A stretch of 64,000 nt of DNA from Allium sativum (Eukaryota; Streptophyta; Magnoliopsida; Asparagales; Amaryllidaceae): contig CM060924.1 in the NCBI GenBank assembly GCA_030737875.1, positions 150,406,197 through 150,470,196 of the forward strand. The letters are read 5' to 3'. The notes under the pieces are model-generated. The model was given only the letters and a program-made list of their open reading frames with translations, was not told the DNA's origin and made no database searches. This document shows positions 1-10,383 of the stretch, piece after piece; position 1 is the first letter of the stretch; every line of letters starts with the position of its first letter. Position numbers and translations under genes: made by a program.

Positions 1-1482
1 TTCAAAGACATCAGGATAGTCTCGGACCACCCTTACAGATTGCAGATCATCGATGGACGAGTCAAGAGATTCAAGATAACATAACATGACGGGACCTCTA
101 GGGTTACAAAAAATTTCTAGGGTATTACCGAGGCGAGTCATGAGCTTCACCACCCTATGTTCACAATCGAGGATGGCTCCATAACTGGACAACCAATCCA
201 TGCCCAAGATCAAGGTGTATCCTGTGAACCCGAGAACATAAGCATTACACGTGAATTCAACGGTCAAGATAGAAATCTTCAAATCCACACAAATCATAGA
301 TAGATGGGCGGAACCCCCAATTGGATTTGAAACACAAACGGGATCCTCAACTAGACTAGTACTTAGGTGCAAACTTTCAACAATGTCAGAAGAAATAAAA
401 CTATGCGATGCGCCAGAATCAAATAAGGTGCGAACAGGACAATCAGAAATATAAACAAGACTTTCTACAGAAATACTAACTCGGTCCTGAACTGGAGCAG
501 TGTTGAGGGCATGCACTTGCCCTCCAGAAGGTCCTGCACGCTGATTCTGCCCTTGCCCTTGTCCTTGCTTCTTGGGGCAATCCTTGCTAAAGTGTCCAGT
601 CTCTCCACAATGAAAGCATTCTCCCCGCTTCCTCTTCTTCTTTCTGAAATCCTTGGCTATGTGCCCAACAATCCCACAGAAGTTGCATTTTCTTGGGTCC
701 TTTGCCTTGGCCTTGCTGCCCTTGTAGTTCTTGTTGTTCTGATTGCTCTGATTCCCTCCCCACTTGGAGTCTGTCTTCTTGGCTTGAGTCTCATTAGCCT
801 TGACTTCCTTCTTGCCATTCTTATCGTCTCCTTGAAGCAATGCCATGTCTACTAGTCCTTCAAAAGTGGCCCCCATGGGTATATGAGATAGGGCTAAACC
901 TTGTAATGGCTCATTCAACCCTCGTGCGAAGCGTAAAGCCTTCTTCTGGGGGGTATTAACCATGTCCAAACCGAATCGAGCGAGCTGGTTAAACTGATTC
1001 ACATACTCCCTCACTGTCATGTCCCCTTTCTTCAAAGATATAAACTTCTCCCATTGCAGATTCGCCCCTGCTGATGATAGAAACTTAAGCCCAAATCTTG
1101 TCCTAAAGTCTGCCCAAGTATCTATAGGACTCGTAGCATTGGTGACCTCCCACCAATAAGCAGCCTCTTCTTTTAATAACCATGCTGCCAATAAAACCTT
1201 TCTATGATCTTCCACATCAAAGATAGCGAAGAGATCCTCAGTTTGTTTCAACCAATTTCGTGCTTCCACAAAAGTCTCCGTCCCAATGAAATTCTTGCCA
1301 CCCATCGCCTTAAAGTCTTTGCAAATCTTAGCGAAATCTGCTTGCGGATTCTGAGGAAGAGGAGGAGGAACCTCAGTTACGGTGGGGGTGGTTGCTGGGC
1401 CCACATTGTTGGCACTAGCTTCCAAGTACCTCCGGAACCATCCGGGAATGGTCACTCCCTCGGGAAGGTTAAGATCGGCCAT
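1..1482 (-). CDS. gag-pro: gag-protease polyprotein of E1, open to window edge
   Basis: The frame starts at ATG 1482-1480 (MADLNLPEG...), matching the gag start of E2. I checked it codon by codon and found no stop over 494 codons to base 1. Gag forms the capsid-like particle and the protease cleaves the polyprotein. A retrotransposon gag domain covers about residues 60-230 (WW, FLS and GLNEPLQG motifs). A Lys/Gly/Gln-rich basic stretch follows, then two CCHC zinc knuckles at about 266-279 and 289-302. The aspartic protease motif [10 protein letters not shown] has its Asp near residue 355. The first knuckle ends in Phe instead of the fourth Cys (residue 279), while the second is intact. The rest of pol lies left of the window. 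The plus-strand frames over this stretch are shadows. Confidence 0.9.
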   Translation of the reverse strand, partial: MADLNLPEGVTIPGWFRRYLEASANNVGPATTPTVTEVPPPLPQNPQADFAKICKDFKAMGGKNFIGTETFVEARNWLKQTEDLFAIFDVEDHRKVLLAAWLLKEEAAYWWEVTNATSPIDTWADFRTRFGLKFLSSAGANLQWEKFISLKKGDMTVREYVNQFNQLARFGLDMVNTPQKKALRFARGLNEPLQGLALSHIPMGATFEGLVDMALLQGDDKNGKKEVKANETQAKKTDSKWGGNQSNQNNKNYKGSKAKAKDPRKCNFCGIVGHIAKDFRKKKRKRGECFHCGETGHFSKDCPKKQGQGQGQNQRAGPSGGQVHALNTAPVQDRVSISVESLVYISDCPVRTLFDSGASHSFISSDIVESLHLSTSLVEDPVCVSNPIGGSAHLSMICVDLKISILTVEFTCNAYVLGFTGYTLILGMDWLSSYGAILDCEHRVVKLMTRLGNTLEIFCNPRGPVMLCYLESLDSSIDDLQSVRVVRDYPDVFE

Positions 1483-1667
1483 ACTGAAAAAGGAAAAGAT
1501 AGATTTAGAACAAGGAAACGAAGGATAGTGCTAATGGCTTTTGGGGAATAGTCTTTTAAAATAACTAGACTTTTCTTGGAAAATACATAATTGGTTTTGA
1601 AAAATAGCTTCTCAAAAGTTAAGTTTTTTTAAAAAAAAACCTTTTGCTCAAATCTTGTAAACCGTAT

Positions 1668-1679
1668 GCTCTGATACCA
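1668..1679 (-). promoter_or_regulatory. primer-binding site of E1
   Basis: On the minus strand this reads TGGTATCAGAGC, the complement of the 3' end of plant initiator tRNA-Met. It primes minus-strand cDNA synthesis. It lies two bases inside the LTR end (ACA at 1682-1684 on the minus strand). Confidence 0.9.
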
Positions 1680-2038
1680 AATGTAACACCCCACCTCCGC
1701 TAGGGTCACTCTTGCAAGGACACTAGCTTTGTAGGGGCGTTAAACGAGGTAAACATGCATGCAGATATCACAAGACAGAACATGTAAGTAAAAACAGAGT
1801 AAATAAAGCAGCGGATAAAACTAGCATTTCAAAACCATAGTCAAGTTACATCAAAGTATTTGGTCATTATTTTCCCATAAAACAAAGTCTAGTAAATAAA
1901 CTGAAAAACTGAAAATGAAACATAAAGTAACTATCCCCAAAGTAGCATAAGGCCATAGCATGCTCAAACCATACGTGAGCTATCCAGAAAAGCGGCTAAA
2001 GGTCCAGCTAGGCAACAGTATTCCCACCCTGCAAACCT

Positions 2039-2060
2039 GGGGGGGGGGGGGGGGGGGGGG
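2039..2060 (+). repeat. homopolymer of 22 G in E1 LTR
   Basis: An uninterrupted G run (C on the element strand) lies just inside a conserved LTR segment. At the matching place E3 has 6 C (left LTR, about 45321) and 8 C (right LTR, about 51699). It is therefore an expanded homopolymer at a site that is a short C tract in relatives. A run this long is also prone to sequencing error. Confidence 0.85.
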
Positions 2061-2899
2061 TGGGAACGGATGAAAAGAGGGGAAAGAAAACGGGTCAGTC
2101 AAAAAGAGTGGTAAGTCCTATCTACTATTAGATAAAAACTAATAAAGCTAACTGAACATGTAAAACAGAGATGAGATGTAGGGTGATAACTGGCATGGTG
2201 AAAAGTTAACAAGATAGATCAAGTGTGGCATCGCATATACAAGATTAAGTTGCACCGGGGTGTACTAGTATTCCAATCCATGTCAAGTATAAGAAATGAC
2301 CCCTTGGCCCAAAGCTGGCCCACATCATGAAATGACCTAAATCGAGGTCCAACTACTCGGTCTAGTCGATCGGCTCCCTAAAAGCCTAACTCGTCAAGTG
2401 TCGGTGTCATACAGCCCAATCACGAAGTGTAGTCAAACTGTGCTAGGTCCACCCTAGGGTGTATCAAGCCCTAGGGTGCCAACCACGGACACAGATCAAG
2501 CATGCACAGTCTAAACCTACGGGTGCCCGTGTCTGCTTTTTCAACTACGGACCAAGTGCACGACCATGGTCCTCCTGAACCTACACCGGCGCACCTACTC
2601 ATCCGTCGTTTTGGTCGCTTACATGTCAACCCAGTAATCGTGCCCCACCCTAGCCTAGTCCCTAGGGTATCATGATACAATCAAGAGGGTTACTGGTGAA
2701 AAGGACCACGTAACTAGGGTTTCTAGCGGGTTAAATGTGGTTAACCCTACCCAATCAAGTATCAAGTTGGTTAAGTGTACCCAAGGTTCATGACTTAACC
2801 GCGTCAACCCATCATGTTTAATTGGTTAAGTACTCAAGTGGTCCATGACTTAACCCTATCATGTGGCATTAGTTATTTTAATGCACCCAACCTCTCACA

Positions 2900-3079
2900 T
2901 TAGACTTTGTTGTGGTTACTAGTTAAGCCAGGCGGGTCCGGGTAGCTTTACATCACAACTTGGTCTAACCTCGGGTTTCTAGTGCAACATGACCAACTAC
3001 TCACATTGGGTCCTATTGCTTGTTGCCACTAGTTAAGCCGGTCGGTTCCGGGTAGATTTATGCTACAAACTCAACCCAA
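2900..3079 (-). other. paired conserved hairpins in E1 LTR
   Basis: Hairpin 1 has outer arms TTAGAC (2900-2905) and GTCTAA (2963-2968), and inner arms GTTGTG (2909-2914) and CACAAC (2954-2959). Hairpin 2 has outer arms TTGGGT (3006-3011) and ACCCAA (3074-3079), and inner arms TTGTTGC (3020-3026) and GCTACAA (3062-3068) with one mismatch. Between the inner arms lies a conserved core, TTAAGCC then TCCGGGTAG. The same two-hairpin block occurs in E2 and E3 with different arm sequences that still pair. Function unknown. Confidence 0.75.
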
Positions 3080-3672
3080 CCTCGAGTTGGCCACACTCAT
3101 ATTTTCTAAGTGTCATGTCCACCATTATGTTTACAAACACAATCACAAGTCAATGTTCATGTCATATTTAAAATCATGTTTCATGTCATTAATATTACCC
3201 AACACAACGTATTCCCATCGCATGCACGTTTCGCATAATATAACATAGATCAAAAGGGGGAACTTGGCAAAAGGCATGACAAAAAGGGGCATAAGGTAAT
3301 AAGGTTGGCCACAAGTTAAACATGGTGGCATATGAGGCATAAATAAATTCATAAGCTTGCATATTACATCATAGGCCTCAAAACATGCATAATATCAACT
3401 TAAGCAAATAGGTGAAACATGATTATGAATGACATAGGATGATGGCTAAAAGTTCGCATATAGCATTATATGAAAGTTATCATAAAGGTTATAAGAGTTC
3501 TAATGTTATATAATGCAACATTTCAACATAAAGCTTATAGCTTTTAGCCCACAAGGTCAAGGTGATAGGTTTTCATACATGCATAGAATATATTCATGCA
3601 TAACATGATAAGATCATAGGTTTACAAACATGCATAGAATATATTCATGCATAATATGATAAGATCAAAGCA

Positions 3673-5976
3673 TTAACCTGAAGAAGAAAAAATCAAATAT
3701 TTTATTATTATAGAATTATCCAAACAAACCAAATTTATATGAAGATATCCCTTTTTTCAAAAGTAAATAAAAATTAATAATCTACTTTCATAGACTAGGG
3801 ATGTAGATTGGGACGCCCCAACCACACTCGTATCCCAATATTAGCCGAACTATTACGGTGGCACTTTTCGATCTTGTCGATTTAATACTCATTGCATGCC
3901 TCCGCAAATGAAAAACCGCTAAAATGTGGTTGTCAAAAATCGAACCTTCTCCCTCTGCTGGGGAGATGAGAGCCCTTGCCGACCTTGCTAGAGCTGCTGA
4001 CAGACGAAGATTATCTTGAACGATATAAGAACATATTCACAAATTTTGATTCCATTTTGAGCTGTATCTTTGAAAAGAAGGCAGCACAAGGGATGTACTC
4101 CCTCTCTTCCCATATGTGTGTTATACGTACATACGCTAACATATGTGCGCACACATGCACGCATGCGTGCTTGTGTGCATGTTTAACTATGTACATCAAT
4201 ACATCTAATAGCATATTTTGCACCTCGTTTTTGTTCCTTGGATTCATATCATTGATTATGTAATGTTGACTGCATCATTAATTCGATGTTAATAGCGACA
4301 TGCCAACAATGCCAACGTCATTAAACCCAATCAATCTCGTAGTCCACAATTAGATAGAAATGGGATTCAACATTTCAAAAACCCTTTAATGTGCGGGTGC
4401 GTGCGCGCACACACCCAAATCATCCTTAATTTTGGTAAATTTGAGAAATCCTGACATACTCAAAATAATATTTCAAATCGACTATTAAAATTAATATTTT
4501 AACTATTGATTTTGACTTAAAATTTCGAACATATTAGATGTTTCAAAACGATATCAATTATTGTGGACACGATGCTCGTAGTGAAGATTGAACATCTTAA
4601 AGTTCCAATTAATTTAAAATAGTATAACACTAAAACCTTAGCGGTGCAAAATGTAGTTGCACCGTACCTACATACATATATGTGTGTGTGCACGCACGCG
4701 TTTGTGCACATACAAACACAAGCATGCAGACGCGCACCACTCACGTGTGTGCATGTATATGGCTCAACTACACCTCTCTCTAATACACCACAACTGTTTT
4801 CTAAACTGCACATGTAAGTGTATGGACAATCGTAGTGTAGCATATAAAATAATGGTATGGAATCCAATGCACAAAACTTTGCACTATACAAGAGTACAAA
4901 TGGAGTTTACTTGGAACAAATATTTTCTACAATAAAAATTCAAGAGATTCTCCAAACAAGAAACAATGACCAAGAATAAAACCATTTTTATCAACAAGGT
5001 TATCCCTTTATATGGAGTAACATAATGAAGATGGATAAAGTATTGTTCATATTGGAACACAAAGGGAGAAAGCGATATGATTAATCATCAATGAGAATGT
5101 ATCGTCAAATCTCACGTTGCTTGTACGGTTGACTTTAAAAGTATAATGTGCTTGTCCTACCGCATTTGAAATCAAGAGACGTTTGTATGTTTTATTTTAA
5201 TAGCAACCCAGCAGAGTGGAGATACTCAAAAATGCAAAAAAGAATTTTTTTTTCTACCGCTTTAGCAGGGAGAATTCAAGTGTTGAAATGAGATTTTGTC
5301 CCTTTTCCCCCAAGCGTCATCCTATAAACCGGGAAATGATCCTCGTTTATGGTATAAACAACAAAATAAGTGTTGATTATAGTATAAACATCAATCTGTT
5401 CGGTGTCCATAGTCTTCAAAACAAAACTTATAAAACAGTTTTCTGAAATACAAAAAATTGTTTTTAACTCAAATAGTGGGAGGAATTTATACTTTTTTTC
5501 AGTTTCCTCATTCCAAAATCCAGCACCATACTGGAGATGCTCTGATGACTATAATGATAAATGCCAACGGTGGTATTTCCAAAGTCCACATATACACTTT
5601 CCCTTGTCCAAATACTACTAAAACAATGGAATGACATGCTTTGTATAATACTGTATTTTTACCTAAGACCACAAGTACTTTGATTGGCAAATGCCAGCTT
5701 ACATTTGTATGTACTTACAAAAATACACCTAACATTTTAAAAACAATTACACATATGCTCATTAGTATACCGAAGACCAAAAGTTCTTGTACCTTCTTTC
5801 TGATTAGCTAAAACATTGTATTTAGGTTGCTGGCTAAAACTTAACTAAAAAGTAATTAATCAAACCATAAAATATTCATACTCATTTTCCTTAACAAATC
5901 AAAAATGCAATTACTGTGTGCATACTATCCTTGATCCTGCACTTTGGAAAGGTGGGCAATAGTAATAACATAAAAC
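3673..5976. other. intron 1 filler, no gene recognised
   Basis: This part of OPA3-like intron 1 is repeated at 14187-16493 (B), 24710-25670 (C, cut by a deletion) and 54785-57097 (D). It contains alternating purine-pyrimidine stretches rich in CA/TG (4107-4185 and 4675-4755), a 14-bp palindrome GCACGCATGCGTGC near 4157, and a perfect 8-bp hairpin CGGTGCAA/TTGCACCG at 4642-4664. A 95-codon plus-strand frame near 3976-4263 recurs in every unit, but its second half is the CA/TG repeat and it has no recognisable domain, so I do not call it a gene. Confidence 0.6.
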
Positions 5977-8713
5977 TGTAATGGCCACTTTGTACTGCCA
6001 TGGTCATGAAGAAGAAAGCTTGCTGTTTACAGGAAAATTAAGGGTGAAGACGGTATGGCTTGGGGACTCTGTATGAGGACTGTTCAGTTGTGCATGCCTC
6101 AGATTTGCGTGCATGTGCATACTGTTGCATTTTGTATTTCAAATGCAAATGGGCCGTGCTATTGAATGTGTAAAGTTGATGTAATTAGAAGCTTTGTTAC
6201 TAATTGGTACCATTTGTTTTGAGGCCAGAAATGGGCTTGATTGATCGGCCTGTAGCTAGCATGTTCAGGCATAAATAAGAGTGTTGGCCGCATTTGTAAT
6301 AGGATGGATGAAAAGTGATCAAATTCTAGAGCAATTCTATCCTAGTTTGTAGCTGTTATTTCCATTTCAAGTAGTTACTTTCAGTACCTTAGTTACATTA
6401 GTTTACAATTTCCTGTAGCTTTCATAGCCTTAGTTTATTAGCTGTAGCTTTAGTTCTTACCAGTAATTAGTTTCCAGAAGTTCAAGAAAAACAATGGCCA
6501 TGGCCGCCTATTCAAGATGGCCGTATCATTTGGTATCAGAGCGAGCGACTGGGTTAACCTTCGACAATCAGCCAGATGCTTATTCCGACAATGCATCTCA
6601 ATCTCCACATCAATATCAAGAACCAGATCAAGATTGGTTCAAGCAACAAGGAGGATATCTGAATCAGCCTCTACATCCTCCACCACCGCCAAAACACTAT
6701 CAAGATCCATATGTTAATTAACCGTACCCTATGCCAGCCTACCCATCAGTTTACCCACCTGTACATGCAACTGGTCCCTATCAAATTCAAGAGAACAGTA
6801 ACAGCAATGGATACTCCAAGTCAGCAACCACAACAGGAGCTTTACATCAATCAGCACCTTACACAACAATGGCTGCAAGAACTAATACTCCACCACCAAA
6901 AAATTCGCTGCCCTATTACCCAGAACATATAGCACCCAGAGATCCACCTGCAGATCCAAGAATCACATCATTTGCACCAAGAACCGCCTTGCAACAGCCA
7001 AGAAATGCTCCACACTCCAAAAACCCTCCTTTATCCTCTTAAGAATGTCAACAAGCACCCCAAAACCATCAAGAGCACTCACAAAAGCCGACCGCTAACT
7101 CCAAAAATCAGTTTCTAAATTCAAAAACTGCTCCTAATAGCATTCCTCAAATTCGAGAATTTGAATCATCGTCGAGGTTGATATTGGATCTAGAGCATTC
7201 AATTGAGAAATTGGAATCGATGGAGTTGAGCAACATCATCAAATCTATCCTATCTATCAACAAGAATCTTAGTGATACTATTACTCCCCTTCAAGACAAC
7301 CTACCATCATGTCAACTTTCAAATTCTGAGACAAAGAAATTCATTAGGATCCCACATAGAATTTGGGGAATTTGTCTTGAATTGACAAAACAATATCCTA
7401 CAGGTTATGATTTGGAGCTTAACGAATTCGAACTCTACGTTATTGCCTTGGATGAACTAATAAAGAACCGCTGTGTTGCTGCGCCTACCACCAAAACACT
7501 GGCCGAAGACAGCGACTCAACATATGTAGACATGTTGGAAAGGAGAAAAGATGAAATATGTAATGTTGCAGACGTAGAAAACTTGGCTGAAAATGAAGAG
7601 AAGGAAGAAGGCAAATCCAAAAATGATGAGAGAAGCTATATTGCTGTAGATAAGCAAGTGGGTCCAGAATTTAGTGAATCAAATGAAGAGATTGATGGAA
7701 ATAGAGATATAATTCAAAAAGCTAATATGAGTACAGTGTTGATTCAGCATGAAAAAGTGGAGGGAAAAACTGAGACAACTGTTGTTCATATTCAATCAGA
7801 AATTGGTAGTTTAGCCGCATTATCCTTTACACCATTATCCATGAAGCCTAAACATGCTCAGCAACTAAGACATGGTGCAGAAATAAAAACTTGCAGCATG
7901 TTTGTATGCTCAGGACATCAGTACAATCATGGGATTATTTCCATATTTGACCCAGCAGGATATCTTTTAGAAGGTGGAAGGATGTACCAGTATTGGAATA
8001 AGGCAGCGAACACTTATATTGAGAAAGTTAAGGGGACCTTTTCTTTTAAGGCTGTCATTAGTCATGAGAATCAACACGTACCGTACAAGCCACCGTGGCC
8101 ACCTCCTTGTTGTCACTCGACCATGAGGACATGGTCGTTTTTGAAGAGGGAGGGAGTTGTAATGGCCACTTTGTACTGCCATGGTCATGAAGAAGAAAGC
8201 CTGCTGTTTACAGGAAAATTAAGGGTGAAGACAGTATAGCTTGGGGACTCTGCATGAGGACTGTTCATTTGTGCATGCCTCAGATCTGCGTGCATGTGCA
8301 TAATGTTGTATTTTGTATTTCAAATGCAAATGGGCCGTGCTATTGAATGTGTAAAGTTGATGTAATTAGAAGCTTTGTTACTAATTGGTACCATTTGTTT
8401 TGAGACCAGAAATGGGCTTGATTGATCGGCCTGTAGCTAGCATGTTCAGGTATAAATAAGAGTGCTGGCCGCATTTGTAATAGTATGGATGAAAAGTGAT
8501 CAAATTCTAGAGCAATTCTATCCTAGTTTGTAGCTGTTATTTCCATTTCAAGTAGTTACTTTCAATACCTTAGTTAGTTACATTAGTTTACAATTTCTTG
8601 TAGCTTTCATAGCCTTAGTTTGTTAGCTGTTGCTTTAGTTCTTACCAGTAATTAGTTTCCAGAAGTTCAAGAAAAACAATGGCCACGGCCGCCTATTCAA
8701 GATGGCCGTATCA
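5977..8713 (+). mobile_element. non-autonomous LTR retrotransposon, copy A
   Basis: The LTRs are 5977-6528 and 8158-8713, with TG...CA ends (TGTAATGGCC ... GCCGTATCA). The target duplication AAAAC is at 5972-5976 and 8714-8718. The PBS TGGTATCAGAGC is at 6531-6542 and a polypurine tract GAAGAGGGAGGGAG at 8142-8155. The LTR carries a TATA box (TATAAATAAGAG near 8451; altered to CATAAATAAG near 6270). The interior is 1.6 kb with one gag-sized frame and no RT, RNase H or integrase, so movement must have relied on another element's enzymes. It lies antisense inside intron 1 of OPA3-like gene 1. Copies share the site and duplication in units B and D, and the right half survives in C, so it predates amplification. 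Confidence 0.92.
6494..8239 (+). pseudogene. single ORF of the small LTR element, copy A, broken
   Basis: I do not recognise the protein. The ancestral frame starts at ATGGCCATGGCC inside the 5' LTR, reads through the PBS (translated LVSER) and runs through the whole interior into the 3' LTR. It stays in one frame throughout copy A, interrupted by TAA at 6719-6721 and TAA at 7040-7042, and ends at TAG 8237-8239. The last open part is about 7043-8239. Seen in order: a Pro/Gln/Tyr-rich N-terminal third (PPPPPKHYQDP), a helical middle (DLEHSIEKLESMEL), an acidic stretch (ENEEKEEGKSKNDE), and a C-terminal part with CSGHQYNHG, MYQYWNKAA and HVPYKPPWPPP. There is no zinc knuckle, protease or RT. 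It may be a diverged gag or captured host sequence. Confidence 0.7.
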
Positions 8714-9190
8714 AAAACCTGCCGACAGTCCCAAATCTCATCAGGTTTATTGCTCATGGGAAAAGGAAAGTTTTAGTAGCATGGCATGCTTCTTTCGTAA
8801 GATACTTTTCTTGTATTATTCTAACACCAGAGCAATTTATTCACTTGTTCTAGTTTGACTTTGATTTTGTATCTAAGTAGGATTCTATGACTGCTTAGAA
8901 ATGTGTAACAACTGAACTACGTAATTTTCAACTGCTACTAGTTATATTACAATAACTATGCAGTTCAGTCTCATTTTCAACTGCTCCTAGTTTTTTGGTA
9001 TGAGTACAAATTTGAAGAGCTTCATCTGCTACACCAAAATTTCAAAAAAGTAATTAATCAAACCATAAAATACAAAGATTGTATTATTGTTTTTCACATC
9101 ATAATATCAAATCGGTAAAGATCAATCCTGAGAACTGCTGCAGAAAGTTTGCAACATCGATAGAAAATCGGATCTCTGTTTCGAAATTAC

Positions 9191-9289
9191 CTGACCAATG
9201 TCGATTATGAATTGACGAAATCGCGGGTGTCTTCCAGCTTGATTCTTTAGCATCGAAGCGATTGGCTTAGAAGCTGTTTTCAGAACCAT
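9191..9289 (-). CDS. OPA3-like gene 1, exon 1 only
   Basis: Exon 1 encodes 33 residues from ATG 9289-9287 to ...IIDIGQ, followed by a splice donor GTAATT at 9190. The run ASKPIASMLKNQAGRHPRFR and the following QFII are typical of the N-terminal part of OPA3 proteins, which are associated with mitochondrial membranes. From what I know of plant OPA3 proteins, about ten residues expected between MV and LKT (part of the targeting N-terminus) are absent here and in every copy in the array. The 5' UTR is short and a TATA box lies about 72 bp upstream. Exons 2-4 are not visible: intron 1 runs left into the small retrotransposon and then E1, so they are outside the window or lost. Confidence 0.78.
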
Positions 9290-9360
9290 TTTTTCCAGTT
9301 TGCTCCCTCCAAAATTAGTGTTTGGTAAGAGAAAATCAGAAAGACAGGATAGTTTGGGTC

Positions 9361-9370
9361 AATTTATATC
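9361..9370 (-). promoter_or_regulatory. TATA box of OPA3-like gene 1
   Basis: On the minus strand this reads GATATAAATT, about 72 bp before the ATG. It is conserved at 19878-19887, 27604-27613 and 60468-60477 in the same position. A start about 30 bp downstream would give a 5' UTR of roughly 40-50 nt. Confidence 0.55.
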
Positions 9371-10383
9371 CGTAATGTTCTTGGGGAGAAAGAAAAGGAC
9401 CGGGGAAAGGCCGATGACCAAACTGGCCAATGTTTTGTAATGGTCGTAATGGGTCGGTCTGTCAAATTTTAGCCTATCCTTTTATCCAACCCACTGACCC
9501 TTATTGGGTTTGATCCGTTTAATTTGGTTTTTCTGATCCGACCTGCTTACAACAATCAAATAAAACATTAAAAACCGACCTAACTCGTTGTACCCATCGA
9601 ACCCTAATTTATTCTTGAATCTGCAAATGAAGATTACTCTATTTTACTCGTTTACTAATCACGATCCAGGAAAGAGGCGTTTCGTCGGATCTATGACGAA
9701 GTCACTGCCCTAGTTTGAATCTGTTTCCTCGAATTTGCAAACGATTACCTGCCTTCGTTCTCCAGCTTAATATACGTAAGTGCCACGGTAGATTATTATA
9801 TTTGCAATTATTTTGAAGATTTAATTTATGATGTTTGTTTTGCTAGTGTTTTCATCTTTGTATGTGAAATTTATGGTTATAATTTCCAGAATTCTAGGTT
9901 AAACCTTTTCAAGTATTTTCCATCTTCTTTACTAATGCGAATGAACAAATTCGCTTCTTTTTTGGGATAAACTAACTAGCTCGATTTATAATTATATATA
10001 AATTAATGTTAAACTTCGTTTTAAATAAACAAAATCAATATTAAAATCCATTAACATTCCAAATAAAAAAATTAAAAACAATAATTAAATAAAATATTTG
10101 ACTATTAAAAATACGGGACATTACATAGTAGTTTTGGTTTTGCAGATTTATATTCACAAGATCCTGGTTTTACAACTTGAGCAATATTCGGAAAGCTCTG
10201 TATCCGTTTATCTCTTTCAGTTGTGTTATGTATTATTTTCCGCTGCAGTAATGTATTTGAATCTCTGATATTTATCAAATGTGTAATATTTATTAATACT
10301 CTGGAATATTCTTGTACTCTGATGTAAATTATTGTAATAAGCAATAAAATATTCTTCTGTTTGTGTTCTGATTTGTCCCATTC

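Larger units (their letters stand above)
1..3672 (-). mobile_element. E1: Ty3/Gypsy (Del/Tekay-like) LTR retrotransposon, 5' part only
   Basis: The element lies on the minus strand and leaves the window at base 1, so RT, RNase H, integrase and the 3' LTR are not visible. In order on the minus strand there is an LTR (3672 to 1682), a PBS matching initiator tRNA-Met (1679-1668), a leader of about 185 nt, and gag-protease (1482 to 1). The gag and protease resemble those of E2 at 35480-37135 along their length, which places it in the same chromovirus group. It sits in intron 1 of OPA3-like gene 1. Units B, C and D lack it, so it arrived after amplification or at the edge of the array. Its outer LTR end is not canonical (see the LTR entry). 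Confidence 0.9.
1682..3672 (-). repeat. 5' LTR of E1, truncated at its outer end
   Basis: The inner edge is canonical (minus strand ...GGTGTTACA, then the PBS) and closely matches the 3' third of the E3 LTR, including the stretch just before the end. The outer edge should begin TGTAAC on the minus strand, as in E2 and E3. Instead the sequence passes from an LTR-like internal repeat (3570-3670) straight into unit sequence at 3673. About 1.99 kb remains, against 3.2 kb (E2) and 4.4 kb (E3), so the U3 and promoter part is probably deleted. It contains a run of 22 G, two conserved hairpins (2900-3079), GGTTAAGT/ACTTAACC inverted motifs (about 2730-2870), and two near-identical stretches of about 45 bp at 3575-3660. 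Confidence 0.8.

Noticed and set aside
3976..4263. 95-codon frame with LELLTDEDYLERYKN, repeated in each unit
   Set aside because: The first 40 residues look protein-like and might be an old exon, but the rest is CA/TG repeat and there is no ATG-led conserved frame or splice evidence.
4642..4664. Helitron 3' end
   Set aside because: A hairpin followed by CTAA on the minus strand is suggestive, but the spacing to the terminus is wrong and I found no matching 5' TC end.
6529..6545. tRNA gene fragment at TGGTATCAGAGC
   Set aside because: It is only the 12-base primer-binding site next to an LTR; no tRNA fold is present. The same applies at the other PBS positions.
10112..10125. Complete solo LTR on the minus strand
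   Set aside because: The start TGTAATGTCCCG resembles E2 and E3 LTR starts, but I could not find a CA end with a target duplication, so it is noted only as a possible remnant.
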